A stretch of DNA of 64,000 nt from CATOSK01 sp963665735 (GTDB lineage Bacteria; Chloroflexota; Dehalococcoidia; Lucifugimonadales; UBA3495): contig OY762444.1 of assembly GCA_963665735.1 (NCBI GenBank), positions 2,604,001 through 2,668,000 of the forward strand. Reading direction: 5' to 3'. The position numbers and the translations under genes are program-made. The notes under the pieces were generated by a model. The model saw only the letters and a program-made list of their open reading frames with translations. It was not told where the DNA came from and did no database searches. Positions within the stretch are counted from its first letter, which is position 1; every line of letters starts with the position of its first letter. Shown here in pieces: positions 1-15,000 of this stretch.

Positions 1-3000
1 AGGAGTAGGAAGTGCCGTTGGTCAGCCCCGTCACCTTGTACATGGTCAGGTTGGCGGGAACACAGGGCGACGCGCAGGTCATGGTCGTCCAGTCGCCGCT
101 GTCCTGCTTGTATTCCCAACTGGTGATGCTGGCGTTGGAAGGGTTGTCCCATTGCAGGGTAACTTCCGAAGGGCCGGCGTGGGCCTGGAGGCCGGTGGGC
201 TTGTCCGGGGTGGACAGGGCGCCGGCTTCATCGGAGGCCGGGCCGGGCACCGTCTCGTTGACGGCCCGCACCTGGAAGGAGTAGCCGATGCCCGTGGTCA
301 GGCTGGGGACGGTGTAGGTGGTGGTTGTACCCGTGCTGCCGGGTACGTCCGTCCAGGCGCCCCACTCGCCGCCGGTCTGCTTCTGGCGGTACTGCCACTT
401 GGTTATGGTGGAACCCGTGGGGGCCGTCCATTTCAAGGTTGCATCGGTTCCGTCGACGGTGACGGTGAAATTGGTGGGCTTGCCCGGCGCGGTGTCCGGG
501 GTGGCCGAGCGTTCATCGGACTGCGTTCCGTTGCCGTAGGCGCTGACCGCGCGAATCCTGAAGCCGTAGGACGTGCCGTTGGTCAGGTTCGTCACGGTGT
601 AGGATGTGGTGGTCGGGCCGCTGCCGGGGATGTCCGTCCACTCTCCTGAGTCCTGCTGGTACTGCCACCTGGTGATGGTGGAATTGTTGGGGTTGTTCCA
701 CTCCAGGGTTACTTGCCCGTCGCCGGCGGTGGCGGTAAAGCCGGTGGGTTTGGCGGGGACTGCCGAGGGCGTGGCCCCGGTACCCGCCGGGGAGCCGTTG
801 CCGCTCGAGTTCACCGCCCGCAGCCAGAAGGTGTACACGGTGCCGTTGGTCAGGTTCGTCACCGTGTGGGACGTGGTGGTCGCGCCGCTGCCGGGGATGT
901 TCGTCCAGCTCTTGCCGTCGGTGCTGTACTGGTAATTGGTGATGGTTGAATCGCCGGGGTGGTTCCACCGCAGCGCAATCTGCCTGTCCCCGGCGGTGGC
1001 GGTCAAGCCGGTGGGCGCGGCCGGCCTGGTATTGGCGGCTTGGGGAGTGACCGGGCCGGCGGTAGCGGCAGGGCCGGCGCCGTAAGAGTTCACCGCCCGC
1101 AATTGGAAGGTGTGGGCATCGTCGTTGGTCAGCCCCGTCACCTTGTGGTAAACCGTGGACCAGTTGCTCATGGGTATCGAAGTCCACGTCTGCGGATAGT
1201 CCCCGGTAGTCTTGTAGCGGTACTCGTACCGGGTTATGGAGAGGTCGGCGCCTCCGAAGTTCCAGGTCAGGGTGGCCTCGGCGTCGCCGGGGTCGGCGTT
1301 CAGGCCGGCGGGCGCGCGCGGCCTCCCGGTAGGCGTCGCCTCCACCGGGGCGGACGACATACTGGAGCCGGCGGCGTTGACGGCCCGCACCCGGAACTGG
1401 TGCGCCTTGTCGTTGGTCAGCCCGGTAACAGTGACGCTGATGGACAAGCCGGCGCTGGTCCAGTTGGTTCCCCAGTCGTCCCAGGTCTGGCCGGTCTTGG
1501 TGCGTTTCTGGTACTGGTAGCCGGTGGCCCGGTCGGTCAGGTCCCACACGAGTACGACTTCTTGATTGCCGGGGGTTGCCTTCAAGCCGGTGGGCGCGTC
1601 GGGTACGGCGCGGGGCCTGCCGATGACGTTCCGCCCCGGGCCATTCCCCGCGGCGTTGACGGCCCGCACCGCTAGCAGGTAGCTTTGCCCGTTGGTCAGG
1701 CCCGTCACCTCGTAGGATGTGGTGGTTGCGCTGCTGTCGGGTATGTTCGTCCACTGGCCGGTATCCTGCCGGTACTGCCACCCGGTTATCGTCGAGTCGT
1801 TGGGGTCGTCCCAGCTAAGGGTGACCTTGGTATGGCCGGAAGTGGCGGTCAAGCCGGCGGGAGCGGCCGGCACGGACAGGGGCCGGGCCGATGCTGATGC
1901 CGCGGCGCCGTTGCCGTTGCCGTTGACCGCCCGCACGTTGAAGGTATATTGCTTGTCCTGCAAGCCGGTAACGGTATGGGCGGCGTAGGATGCGCCGGAG
2001 CTTATCTTGACCCACGCTTGCAGATTGGCCGGCGTAACCGTGTTGTTGGCGGCGATGTAGCCCCGCACCTGGTAGGTGTAGGAATCGCCGACGATGAGGC
2101 TGGTTCCCGTAAAGGTGTGGGACGTGGTGGCTGCGCCGCTGTTGGCAATGTCGGCCCAATCGGTGTACCCGGTTTCGGTGTGGCTCTTGGGCCGGTAGCG
2201 GTACTGCCACTTGGTAATGGAAGTGTTGGCCGGGTCGTCCCAGGACAGAGTGACGGTTTCCTGGGACACCTTGGGAATAACCACGTCGTCGTCGGCTCCC
2301 TGGGGGCGCATCCGCATTTGCCACTGGGTAATTTCGGCGACGGCCCGAACCTCAAAGTTGTGAACCGAGCCGTTGGTCAGCCCGGTAATTTCTTTGGACG
2401 CGGTGGGAGTATTGCCCCCGGAAAGGTCTGTCCAGGCGTTCCAGGTGGTAGTCTGGCCGCTGACGGTTCCGTAGCGGTACTGGTACTTGGTGACGCCGCT
2501 GCTGGCGGGATTCGCCAGATTCGTCCAGGTCAGGGTGGCCTTCTGGTCGCCGGGGGTGACGGTCAGCCCGGCGGTGGTTACAGCCTGGGGGTTGGCAGCC
2601 GTGGGGGTAGCCTTGGCCGGGCCGAAATCCGCGGGGGCGACGACAGCCGGGGCCGTCCAGGACAGGGTCACCGCGTTGGCTTGCCGAGCGGCGGCCAAGT
2701 TGGCGGGCGCGCCGGGGCCTGACGCCGCCGTCGGCGTGGCGGAAACGGTGGCCGAGGCGATACCGTCGCCCGCAACGGTCACAGCCCGCACCTGGAAATC
2801 GTAGGCCGTGCCGTTTTCCAGCCCGGTAAATTCATGGTGCGTCGTCCGCCAATCCGTGCCGGTGACGGCGCTGGCAGACCAGCCCAAGGTTCCGGTGGTG
2901 GGCCACGATTCCGAGGATTTCTTGTAGCGGAATTTGTAGCCGGTGATGGTGGTGTCCCGCGTCGTGGAGTCCCAGGGCAGGGCCGGAGCGTCCCAGGACA

Positions 3001-6000
3001 CCTGCGCGCTACCGTCACGGCCCGCGGCGAACAGGGCGGTTGGCGCCTGCGGTGTCCAGGGCGCGCGCGGTGTGGCGGCAACCGGAGTTGACGCCGCACC
3101 CGAACCGGCCGGGTTGACGGCGCGGACCCGGAACTGGTGCTCCGTACCGTTGGTAAGCCCGGTAACGGTGGTATGGAACACCGGGCCAGCGCTGTCCCAG
3201 GTGGTTCCCCAGGCATCCCAGGTTTGGCCGGTCTTGGTGCGTTTCTGGTACTCGAACCCGGTTACGGAAGGGTCGGAATGGCTCCATTCCAGCGTGACTT
3301 GGGCGTTGCCGTAGGCGGCGGTCAGGTTGGAGGGCGCGGCCGGCGGCGCGTAGGGGGTGGCCTTGATTTGGGATGAGGCCCCGTCGCCGATGTGGTTGAC
3401 CGCTCGCACGTCGAAGGTGTATTCCGTGCCGTTGGTCAACTCCGTCTCGGTGTGGGAAGTGGCGTTGACCCAGATTTGTTCGCTGTCGATGATGAGTGCG
3501 ACCTGGGGAGGCACCACCGGCTGGAGGGGCGGGCACAGTCCGGGGATAGGGCAGACCGGGGCGGAGGGCGGCGCCTCCGACAGCTTGACGTTGACCGTTT
3601 GCGCTATGTTCCAGTTGGTCGTGGTGAAGGTCAGCGTGGAGGGGGTGAACACCGCCTCCGGCTGGGAGAAGGTTATCTTCACCTCGGCGGACGGCGCGGC
3701 CGGCAGCTTAACGGTAAAGCTCTTGTTCACGTTCCAGTTATCGGGAGTGAAGCCAAGCTCGTCGGGCGTGTTGACGACCACGATTTTCACGTCCGTCCAT
3801 GTACCGGAGTCCACGCGGTACTCCCACCTTGTGATGGTGGCGTTGCCGGGGTAGTCCCAGGTCAGCGTCACCTGCCCGGAGTTGACGGCGGCGGCCAGGT
3901 TGGCCGGCGCGGACGGCGCAGCGTTGGGCGTAGCCGTCACCTTGGCCGCCGCGCTGGTCTGGGCGGCGGAGACGGCCCGCAGGTGGTAGTCGTACTCCGT
4001 GCCGTTGGTCAACTGGGTCACGGTGTGGGTGACGGTGGTTGCGCCGCTGAGCGGCACATTGGCCCAGCCGTCATCGGTGGGGGCAGTGTCCTTTGCCGTA
4101 GTCTGGAACTGGTAGCGAAGGATGGTTGAATCGTTGGGGTTATCCCACAACAGGCTTATCCGGGCGTCTCCCGGCGTTGCGGTCAATCCGGCGGGGGCGG
4201 GCAGCAGCCGGGGCGTAGCCGTTGCGCTGTCGGATTCCGGCCCACCCTGGCCGTTGCGGTTCAACCCACGAATCTTGAAGGTGTATTCCGTGCCGTTGGT
4301 CAGAGGGGTAACTCGGTAAGTGCGTTGATTCCCTACGGTGGTGGGGGTTATCGTCGTCCATCCGCCAGTGGCAGAGGGGGTAGCCGTGGGGTCGCCAAGG
4401 ACTTTACCCACCAAGACATCTGATGAATTGACTGCCCGAACCTGGAAGGTGTAGGTCGTGCTGTTGGTCAGGCCGTCAACCGTGACGGAGGTGGTGGTGG
4501 GGCCGATGGAGGTTACATCCGTCCACGTAGCGGGGTAGTCGCCGCCGCTCTTGTGCCGGTACTGCCACTTGGCGATGCCGGTGGTATCGCTGGGAGCGCT
4601 CCACGACAGTTCGACCTGGGCATCGCCGGCTACTGCGGTGAGGCCGCCCACGGTTTCCGTCTGCCGGTACTCCCACCCGTCCGCCGTGTTGGTAGCGGGC
4701 CACCACAGAGTAACGGCCTCGTTCTGGCCGGAGGTGGCGGTCAGGCCCGTGGGTTTGGCCGGAAGCACGGCGGGGGTAGCGGATTCCTCGTCCGAAGCCG
4801 GGCCGATGGCGTTGCTGCGGCGCGCGCGTATCTGGAAGGTGTAGAGGGTGTCGTTGGTCAGGCTGGTGACGGTGTGGGTAACGGTGGCCGCGCCGCTGCC
4901 GGATATGGCTGTCCAGCCGCCGGTGGCGGTGGGAGTTGCCTTTACTACACCCAACGGGAGCGCCGCGGCCAACGGGGCGGCCGTCACCTCTCCCAGCACG
5001 CTGCCCACTAGCGTGTTGGAGTTGTCCACAGCCCGTACCTGGAAGGTGTAGGTCGTGCCGTTGGTCAGGCCCGACGCCAAAGCGGACTTTTCGACCTTGC
5101 AATCGGCTTCCGTATAGTTCTCAGAAATTGGTGGGCAGACGTTGCTCCAGCCGCTATAGGCTCCGGTGGTCTTGTAGCGGTACTGCCACTGTTGGATGGT
5201 GGAGGTATCAGCAGGGGTGCTCCAGAACAGGAGTGCCGACTCATAAGCGCCGACGGCTGTCAAGGCGCCCTCAGTATTGGTTGGGACAACGGGGGTCGCG
5301 GTCGTCTCTCCCAGCACACTGCCTACCAGGGCGTCTGAGGAGTCCACCGCCCGCACCTGGAAGGTGTAGGCCGTGTCGTTGGTCAGGCTGGTGACGCTGA
5401 CGGAGGTGGTGGATGGCCCGCTGTTTGCGACGTCCGTCCACGTGCCCGGATAGTTGCCGCCGCCGGACTTGTAGCGGTATTGCCACTTGGCGATGTTGGA
5501 GGTGTCGCTGGGGCTGCTCCAGGAGAGAGCGACGCGCCCGTTTTCGCCCTTGGCGCTCAAGCCGTTCGCGGTATTGGTTGTAACAGGGGTAACCGTCGGG
5601 TCACCCAGCACACTGCCCACGATGGCGTCGGAGGAGTCCACCGCCCGCACCTGGAAGGTGTAGGCCGTGTCGTTGGTCAGGTTGGAGACGTTGGCAGTAG
5701 TGGTGGACGCGCTGCTGCTCGGCACGTCGGTCCACGAGCCGTAAGCCCCGGCGCTCTTGTAGCGGTATTGCCACTTGGCGATGCCGGTGGTGTCGCTTGG
5801 GGTGTCCCAGGAGAGGGTTACCGACGCGTTTCCGCTTCGTGCCGTCAACCTGCCCCCCGTCGTGGAGGCGGTTGTGGCCCGCACTTGGAAGTCGTACTCC
5901 GTCCCGTTATTGAGGCCGCTCACCGTGTCGGACGTGGTGGTTGGGCCGCTGCCGGCGATGTCCGTCCAAGCGTCATTGAGGCTGGCGCGATACTGCCACC

Positions 6001-9000
6001 TGTAGATGTCGGTGGTGTCGCTGGGGCTATCCCAGGACAGCTCGACCTCCCGGCTATTGGCGAAGGCGGTCAGGCCGCCCTTCGGCTCAGTCTGCCGGTA
6101 TTCGTAGCCGGTGATGGTGGAATCGCTGGGATCAGTCCAGGCCAGTTCGACGCTGGCGGGTTGGCCGGTGGCCGTGAATCCCGACGGCTTGGCCGGAGCC
6201 GCCCCGGGGGTGGCCGAGGCGCTGGCGTCGGATTCCGGGCCGTTGCCGCCGCCGTTGACGGCGCGAATCTTGAAGGTGTAGCTCGTGCCGTTGGTGAGGC
6301 CGGGCACCAGGAAGGAGGTTTTGGCCGGGCACGTGGAGTCGCCGGTTGTGACGCAGATGTCCTTCCAAACGCCCGCATCTTGCTGGTACTGCCACTTGGT
6401 GATGTTCGGCTCTGCCGGGTTGGGGGCAGTCCAGGACAGGGTGACGCTGGCGTTGCCCGGCGTGGCGGTCAAGCCGGCGGGTTTGGAGGGGAGCCGCGCC
6501 GAATGTATCCAATCCGAGTTCGGGCTGTTGCCGATGGCGTTGACCGCCCGTATCTGGAAGGCGTACAGCTTGCCCAACGTCAGCCCGGTCACGTCCTTGG
6601 AGGTGGCGTTGGCCCGGAATCCCGTTGAGAGAGACACGGTGACGCTGGCAGCCGGCGCGGCCTTCAGTTTGACGCTGACACTCTGCGTCGTGTTCCAGTT
6701 CAACGTGGTGAAGGTCAGCGTTGACGGCGTGAACTCCACGTTGTCCTGGACGAGGGCAATCTTCACGTCGGCGGTAGGCGCGGCGGGCAGCTTGACCGTT
6801 GCCGTCTGCGCCGTGTTCCAGTTATCCGTGGTGAAGGTCAGCGTGGACTGGGTTGAGGTGAGGGCGGCAGTGATGTCCGTCCAACCCTCGGTTGCCGAGG
6901 GGGTGGCGGTGGCGTCGTCCCGCTGCACGTACCGGTACACGACGTTGCCGTCCTTGCTCTCCCTGATAACCGCCTGCACCTGGAAGGTGTGCAAGCTGTC
7001 GTTGGCCAGACTGCCTACCGTAACGGACGTGGTGTTCGGGCCGCTGTCGGGTACGTTAGTCCAGCTGCCGAATTCGTTTGAGCCGACCTTGTAGCGATAC
7101 CGGTAGCTGTGGATGGTCAGGTCGTTGGGGTTGTCCCAGAACAGGTTGACTTGCCCGTTGCCGGCGACGGCGGAAAGGTTGCCCTCCTGCTCCCGCTGGC
7201 GCATCTGGTACTTGGTGATAGTCGAGTCGCCGGGGTCGGCCCAGGAAAGCGTCACCTTGTCGGCGGCTGCCCTTGCAGTGAATCCCTGGGGCTTGGCCGG
7301 CGCGGCGCCATCGGGTCTTGGGGTGGCGGTAACCCCGTCGTAATCTCCAACCGGGCTGGGGCCGTTGCCGTTCACGGCCCGTACCTGGAACCAGTACCTG
7401 GCGCCGTTGGTCAAGCCGGTGACGGTATAGGTGGTGGCGTTGACCCAATTTCCGGCGCTGAGGTCAACGGTGACGGCGGCGGCTGGCGCGGCCTTGAGCT
7501 GGACGCTGACGCTCTGCGCCATGTTCCAGTCGGTGGTCGTAAAGGTCAGCGTTGACGGCGTGAACTCCACGTTGTCCTGGGCCAAGGTTATCTTCACATC
7601 GGAGGTCGGCGCGGCGGGGAGCTTGACCGTTGCCGTCTGCGCCGTGTTCCAGTTATCCGCGGTGAAGGTCAGGGACGCCGGGCTGGAAGTCAGGGCCGTC
7701 GTTACTTCATCCCAGGCTGTCCAAAAGCCGCCTATCTTCCGGTAGCGATGCTGGTACTTGGTGATTTCGTCGTCGTTGGGGTCGTTCCAGGTCAGCGTAA
7801 CCTGCGTGTCCCCGGCCTGGGCCTGGAGTCCGGTGGGCTTGGCCGGGACGGCGCCTTCCGGCAGCACCGTCGCGATGTAGATGTCCTCGGAGATGTTGCC
7901 CTTCTTGTCCACCACCCGGTAGGTGAAAGGCGCGCTGGTGAAAGCCTCCGTAGGGTAGAAGTACATCGTCAAATTGGCCGTACCCGCGTCCGGGTAGGCG
8001 AGAACCCTTTGCCCGGCGACTACCGGGTCCTCCACCGTCACGCAGCGGGGTTGGGTCGGGAACATCCGGCACCGGCGGTCTGACTTGCCTTGCTTGTACA
8101 GCATCAACTTGCCCTGGGCCGCGGCCGGGAGGGTTACGACAATTATGCCGTCCAGGTCATCTTTCGGCGTGTCCGTGTCGAAGAAAGGGAAGTCAATGGC
8201 CGGCATTCCGGTTCGAGTGGCGGCGCTCTTCGGTTTCACGTAGTGGGTGTAGTTCCGGCTGGTGGGCGCGTGGTTCAGGTCGGTTTGCTTTCCGGTGACC
8301 CGGCCCTGGACGCCGTTGAAGTCCGCGCCCGTGGTGGTGGCGGTGTGGAGGAACACCTCTTCCTCGTCCATGCCGCTCTCGGCGTCCGCCGGCGAACTCA
8401 GCGTCACCGTCTGCGCCGTGTTCCAATCGGTGGTGGTAAAGGTCAACGACGTTGCGCTGGCGGTAATCTGGTGGGTGGACGGGACGGCAACCGTGCCCAG
8501 CGTGGTCAAATCTACCGTTTCGTCGGCGTTGGGGTTTGACTTGCGCTTGACCCGGAAGAAGAGTTTCCCGTGGTCAAGGAAGGACCAGGTATTGACCTCG
8601 AAGTCCAGCGTGGCGGTGTCGTTAAAGGTGACTTGGGTGTAGTCGTTCCTGCCGGTTCCCCGGGGCGGGAACTGGTCGGCCTCGACGGTGAAGGGCTGCC
8701 ACTGGCTCCAGTTGGTGGAGTTGAAGGTTATGCTGGCGGGAGTGACGGTTAACTCCGGCTTGCGGTAGCTGAGGGCCACCGTTACGGAGGCGGCGGGCTG
8801 GCTGGACAGCTTGACGGTGTAGGTATCCGTCGCCGTGCCGGAGTCCGGTTCGGCGATGGTGACGCTGGCCTTGCTGAACACCAGCCAGCCCCGGTAGGTG
8901 AGGGTGATTTCGTCCGAGGGCAGGCCGTGGTCGGCGCCGCTCTTGGTGGCATAGACCCGGATGTAATAGGTCGTGCCGGGGGTAAGGCTGGATGCCGGAA

Positions 9001-12000
9001 TGTCGTAGGTGGCTACGTCGCCGGCCACCAGTCGGCGGCTGGAGTCATAAATCTCCGTGCCGGACTTCCACTCCACCACGTAGCCCGTTGCGCCGGTTAC
9101 TTTCGTCCAGCTTACCGTTGCGCCGCCGGCCGGGTTGCCGGCGTCGTCGGTCTTCTGTACGGCGGTTACGCCGGTGACCTGGCCCAGTTCGTCGTCGTCG
9201 GTGATGGTCAGGCTTGGGGCGGTTCCGCTGCCCTGGCTTATCCAGTCCGTGTTGGTGGGGAGCGTCGCCAGGGTCAGCGTAGCGGTGGCGTTGGCCAGGT
9301 CGTTGTAGTCGTTCTGGGCGGTCAGCGTCTCCGTGCCGGTGGTGGCCCCTTCGGCCACGATGACGGCGGGGTTGCCCAGGTCGTAGGGCCAACGGTAGGC
9401 GTTCACGTCCACCTTGTAGGTCTTGCTGCTGCCGGCGCCTTCGATGGAGACGCGGGTAGTGTCGGCGGTGGGTTCGGCCAGGAACTTGACGCTGATGGTC
9501 TGGGCGGTGTTCCAGTTGGACGTGGTGAAGGTCAGGTACTTGGGGGTGACTTCGGGGTCATCCACGTCCAGCCGGGTAAAGTCCACCACAATGGTCTTGG
9601 CGGGTTGGGCGGCCAGCTTGACGGTGGCAGTCTGCGCCGTCCCCCAGTTGCCCGTGTTGCCGGAGGTGAAGGACAAGGGGCTGCTGGTGACAGTCAGTTG
9701 GTTGGCAGCGGCGGGGATGGTGACGGCCACGTCCTTGTTCCACTTGGCGCTAAGGGTTGCCGTCAGCGTGGATGTGGTGGCGCCGCCAACCTTTTCGTAG
9801 ATGGTGGTCGGGCTGGCGGTGATGTCCACCGTGGGGCGCTGGTCATCGGCAACCAGGCCGCCGTATTTCAAGGCCGGGTACTGGTTGATAGAGCCGAAGG
9901 CCCAGGGGTCTTCCCCGTAGCTGTCGCCCACGATGTCCAGATTCCAGTCGGCGTAGATGCTGCTGCCCGTGCCATAGGCGGTAGGGGTTTGCAGTTCGGT
10001 GGTGGTCTTGCCCGTTCCGTTGCTACTGCTACAGCCGGACTGTCCCAGGTTGCTGCTGTCGTAGTAGGAGTTGGTGATTGAGCCGGATTGCCTGTAGCCG
10101 ACCAGTCCGCAGTTGTCGGAGGCATGGGAGCCGGTGAGCTTGCCGGTGGCGAAGCTGGCGGTGATGTTGCCGTACTGGTATCCGGCCAGGGCGCCGCGGA
10201 AGTTGCCGCTGACGCCACCGCCGCCGTGGACGTCGCCGCGGGCGTAGCTGGCCTCGACGCTGCCGCCGTAGCCGACCTGCCCGGCCAGGCCGCCGGCATT
10301 GGCGTCGTTGCTGCCGGCGGTTGTGGCGGAAACGTCGCCGGCGGCGTAGCTGGCGATTATCTTGGAGGCGGGGGGCGAACTGGACTCCAACTGTCCCACG
10401 ATTCCGACCAGGCCGCCGGAGTGGGTCTGGTTGCCGGCGGTGGATGAGCTGGTGTTTCCTGTCACGTCGGCCCAGGAGTAGCTGGCGAGGATGTCGGCGT
10501 CCAGGAGCTGGCCGACGAGGCCGCCGATGAAGAGGTACTTGTCGGCGGCGGTTACCTTGGTTGTGGAGTTGACCTCGCCGGTGGAGTAGCTGCGCGTGAT
10601 GTCCGTCTCGGACTTGCCGGCCAGCAGGCCGACGTAAACGTGGTCGGTGGCGTCCACGTTGAGGGTCACGTCCGCGTTCTCGATCGCCACCTGCGCCATT
10701 TCTACGCCGTCGCTGGCGGCGTTGAGGTAGGCGAAAAGGCCGGCGTATCTGCCCGACGTGCGGTTGATGAACAGGTTGCTTATGGTGTAGGGGCCGCCGT
10801 CGCCGGATGCTTCCGTGTCGCTGTTGCCGTCGAAGTCGGCGGTGTACTGGCCGCCGCCGGTGCCGCCGATGGGGTCCCAGCCCAGGCCGTTGTTCCAGTA
10901 GGCATCGCCGGAGTCGGCCCCGGTGGGGTTGGCGGCGGTAGGCGCGCTGTCGTTGGTGTTGAAGTCCAGGTTGGCTTTGAGTTCGTAGCCGATGCACTGG
11001 CGGTTGCCGGGGACGGCCTTGGTTTCCTCGCAGCCCATCTTGTCTTTGCCGGAGGGGAAGGCGGCGTTGTATGTGGTGGAGCCGGTTTCGGGCGCGCCGT
11101 CGCCGTTCAGGTCATAGCGGACGGCGTCAAGCTGGGCGAGGCTGGTGATTTCGAGGAGGCCGTCGTCGTCGGTGTCGTAGTCCACGCCGGGGCCGCCGGT
11201 AAAGTTGGCGTAGGCGCCTTCGTCAATGCCGGAGTTGGCGGCGGAAGTGGCCCAGACGCGGAAATCGTAGAGGCTGCCGGCGGTGAAGCCGCTGTCAAAG
11301 TCGTGCTTGCAGCGGGCGTTTCCGCCGGAGCCGGTGCAGGCTGTGGTCTGAACGGTAACTTCGCTTTCCCAGTCGCTGGCGGTGGTGAGCTTGTATTGAA
11401 TCTTGTAGCCGGCGGCGTCGGTTACGGGTTCCCACTGGACGCTTACGGTGGTGGGGACGTTGCCGGGGGTAAAGGCGACGCCGCCGGTGGGCGCGGCCAG
11501 TTCATCGTCGTCGTTGATGGTGAGGGTGGCCTGGGCGGAAGTGACGCCGACGCGGGGGTCGTCGGCGGTAGCTCCGTAGTCCAGATGAACGGCGTTGTTG
11601 GCCGCATCCACCCGGTCGTTCACCGCCGTCAGCGTGGTGGTTGCCGTGGTGGAGCCGGCGGCGATGGTAAGGGTGGAGGAGCCGAGGGTGTAGGCGTCGT
11701 CAGTGGGCAGCGTGACCACCACGGCGTTGAGCAGCGACTCGCTCAGCGTGGCGGTGATGGTCGCGGCGTTGACGCGGGCCGTGTTGCCGGGAACCTGGCT
11801 GGCGGGGAGGGCCCGCTCCCAGATGGTTGTAGGCGACGCCGACAGGGTGACGGTTACCCGCTGGTCGGCGGGGGTGAGGCCGTACTCGAGGACGGGGTAC
11901 TGGTTGGCCGTGCCGAAGTCCCAGGGGTCGTCGTTGCCGGTCACGCCGTCCAGGTTCAGGTTCCAGTCCTTGTAGATGTCGGTGTCGGCTGTGCCGTAGG

Positions 12001-15000
12001 CGGTGGGCGTCCTGAGTTCTTCGCCGGTCTTGCCCGTACCCTGGCCGGTGGCGGTAATGCCGGACTTTTCGGTGTCCCAATAGCCGTCGGTGGTGGTTCC
12101 GCTGCTGTTGCGGCCCACCAGTCCGCCCTGGTACTCGGTGACGCCGGTCGTCGCGCCGTCCTTGGCGGTGGTGGGCGCGCCGGTGGAGTAGCTGGCGGTG
12201 ATGCTGCCCCCGTCCTGGTGCGCCACCAGGCCGGCGGCGTAGAGGCTGACCGAGGTGTTGGAACTGCCGGAGTTGGAGGCCGTGGGCGCGGCGTAGGAAT
12301 ACGTCGCCTTGATTGCGCCGCCCTCATGCTCGCCCACCAACCCGCCGGCGTAGGCGTTGCCGTTGGCGCTGGACACCTTGGCGGCGACGCTGCCGGCAGA
12401 GTAGGCGGCGATAATGTTCCCCGCCTCGTTGACGCCCACCAGCCCGCCGGCGTGGGCGTGCAGGCTGCCGGCCGTGGCGTTCTGCTCGGCGGTGACGGTG
12501 GCCCGGGCGTAGCTGGAGATGATGTCTCCCGCTTTTTTGTAGCCCACCAGCCCGCCGGCGTTGGCCGCATTGGTGGTAGTGGCGCCGGGGGTAACGGGCT
12601 TGACCACGGCCTTGACCGTTCCCATGACACTGCTGCCGGTGATGGTTCCCGCCTTCTGGTAGCCCACCAGCCCGCCGGCGTAAACCTCCGGCTGGGGGTT
12701 TTCGGTGGTGGTGTTTTCCAGGGTGACGGAAACCCCGGTCAGCTTGACGTTCCTGATTTCCGCCCCGGTGTCTATCTGCCCGAACAAGCCGGCGTAGTAC
12801 TTGGTTCCCGTGGTGGTGGCGTCCCGGTCAATGAACAGGTTGGTGATGGCGTAGCTGCTGGAATTGCCGTCGAAGATGGCGGTGTAGGGGGTTGCGCCGC
12901 CGCCGATGGGGTCCCAGCCCGCGCCGCTGTTGTAGTAGGTGTCGTCGGTGCGAGTTCCCTTGGTTCCGGTGTCAAAGTCCAGGTTGGCTGCCAGTTCGTA
13001 GCCGGTGCAACCCAGGTTGCCGGGGCCGGAGGTTATGGTGGCGACGGATTCGTTGCAGCCCATGTTGTCTTCGGCGTTGGTGAAAACCCCCGTGTAATTC
13101 GATGTGTAGTCGTATTCGCCCGTGTCGGTATAGTCGCCGTCGTTGTTGGAGTCGTACTTGTCTCCCACCCCATCGCCGTCCAGGTCCCAGCGGACGGCGT
13201 TAAGCTGCGCCAGCGTAGTTATCTCTATCAGCCCGTCGTTGTCGGCGTCGTAGTCGCCCGTGCCGGCGCTGGCCGTGGTGGTGGTGTCCTTCACGTCCGA
13301 GGGCGGGCTGTCCAGTTCGTTGGTCTTGACGGCGATGACCCGGACATAGTAGCGGGTGCCGGCGGACAACGCCGGGGTTGGGCTGATGGTGTAGTTGACG
13401 CTGCTGCCGCCGGTGACGTCGGCGGTTCCGGTGGGACTGTCCCACGAGTCGCTGGTGTGCCACTGGACCTTGTAGCCCGTCGCGCCGGTTACCGCCTCCC
13501 AGTCCACGCGGATTTTGGTTCCATCCACGGAGAGCTTGACGCCGGTAACTTTCGCCACGTTGTCGTCGTCGCTGATGGTGATGGTGGCGTTGGTAACGGT
13601 GACGGCGACCACGTATGAGTCAACGGACGTGCTGGACAGGGACACGCTGCGGGAGTCGGGACTGGTCTGGTCGGTGGTGTCGTCCACTGCGGTCAACGTG
13701 ACCGTTCCGGTGGTGGAGCCGGCGGCGATAGTGATGGTTGCGCCGCTCAGGGCGTAGAGGCCGGAGACGGCGGACGGCGGCGTCACCGTCAGGGCGTCCT
13801 CCCAGGCGTGGCTCAGGGTGGCGGTAATGGTGGAGGCGTTGACCCGGCTCAACCCGGTGTCCGCCCGCTCCCATATCGTCGTGGGCGACGCGGTGATGGT
13901 GACGGTGTTGCGCTGCTTGTTGACCACGTGGCCGGTAAAGTCCAGCACGGGGTACTGGCTGGCCGTCCCGAAGTCCCAGGGGTCGTCGTTGCCCGTCTCC
14001 CCGTCCACGTTCACGTTCCAATCCTTGTAGATGTCCGTGTTGGCCGTGCCGTAGGCCGTCGGTGTCTGCAACTGGCTGGTGGTCTTGCCTTCGGGAGCGT
14101 TGTTGTCCGTGTCGTCGGCGATGCCGGAGGTGGCGGTGTCCCAATAGCTGTCGGTAATCGTGCCGCTGTTGGAGCCGGCGAGTCCCCCGGTGGTGGCCGT
14201 GCCGCCGGTAGCCGTCGCGCTCTGGGAACCGAGGGAGTAGCTGGCGGTTATCGTCGCGCCGGAGGCGTTGGTTGCCGCCAGCCCGCCCAGGTAGGTGTTC
14301 TTTCCTGCCGCGGTTCCGTCGCCGGTGGCGTAGGAGGCCGTTATCGTACCCTTGTTTTCGGACACCAGACCGCCGGCGTAAGCGTCGTTCTCGGCTGCCC
14401 CGGTAGTGTCCGTTCCCCGGTTGGAAGTCACGTCGCCGGCGGCGTAGGCGGCGGCGATAGTGGCGCCACTGTCGTTCAGACCCGCCAGCCCGCCGGCATG
14501 GCCCTGGTGGGAATCGTGGGCGGTGGCAGTCACGGCGGCGCGGGAGTAGGCGGCGCGAATGGTTTCGCTGTTCTGCCCGACCAGCCCGCCGGCGTAGGCT
14601 TTCTTGTCGGTTCCGGTTCCGGTGCGGTTGGCCTTGACCGCGCCCAGCGACCACGATTCGGTTATGACACCCTGATTGCGGCCGGCCAGGGCGCCGGCGT
14701 AAACGGCTTCGGCGTTAGTGGAGCCGGTCACCGATACGCCGGTCAGGGCGACGTTCTCCACTGCCGCGCCGGCGCCGATGACGCCGAACAGTCCGGCGTA
14801 AGACGTTCCCGACGTGGACGATGCGTTGATATGCAGGTTTTCAATCTTGTAAGGCCCGCCGTCGCCGGAGGCGTCGGTGTCGTTGTTGCCGTCGAAATCG
14901 CCGGTGTAGGCCGTGGCACCGTCGCCGATGGGCGTCCAGCCCGCGCCGCTGTTGTAGTAGGTGTCGTCGGTGCGGTCTCCGGCTGTTCCGGTGTCCAAGT

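Noticed and set aside
513..1781. Long Arg/Gln-rich minus ORF, and similar long plus ORFs (e.g. 10640-13618, 22679-25117)
   Set aside because: Composition typical of out-of-phase reading of GC-rich coding DNA; the FN3/GLUG frame explains the same bases.
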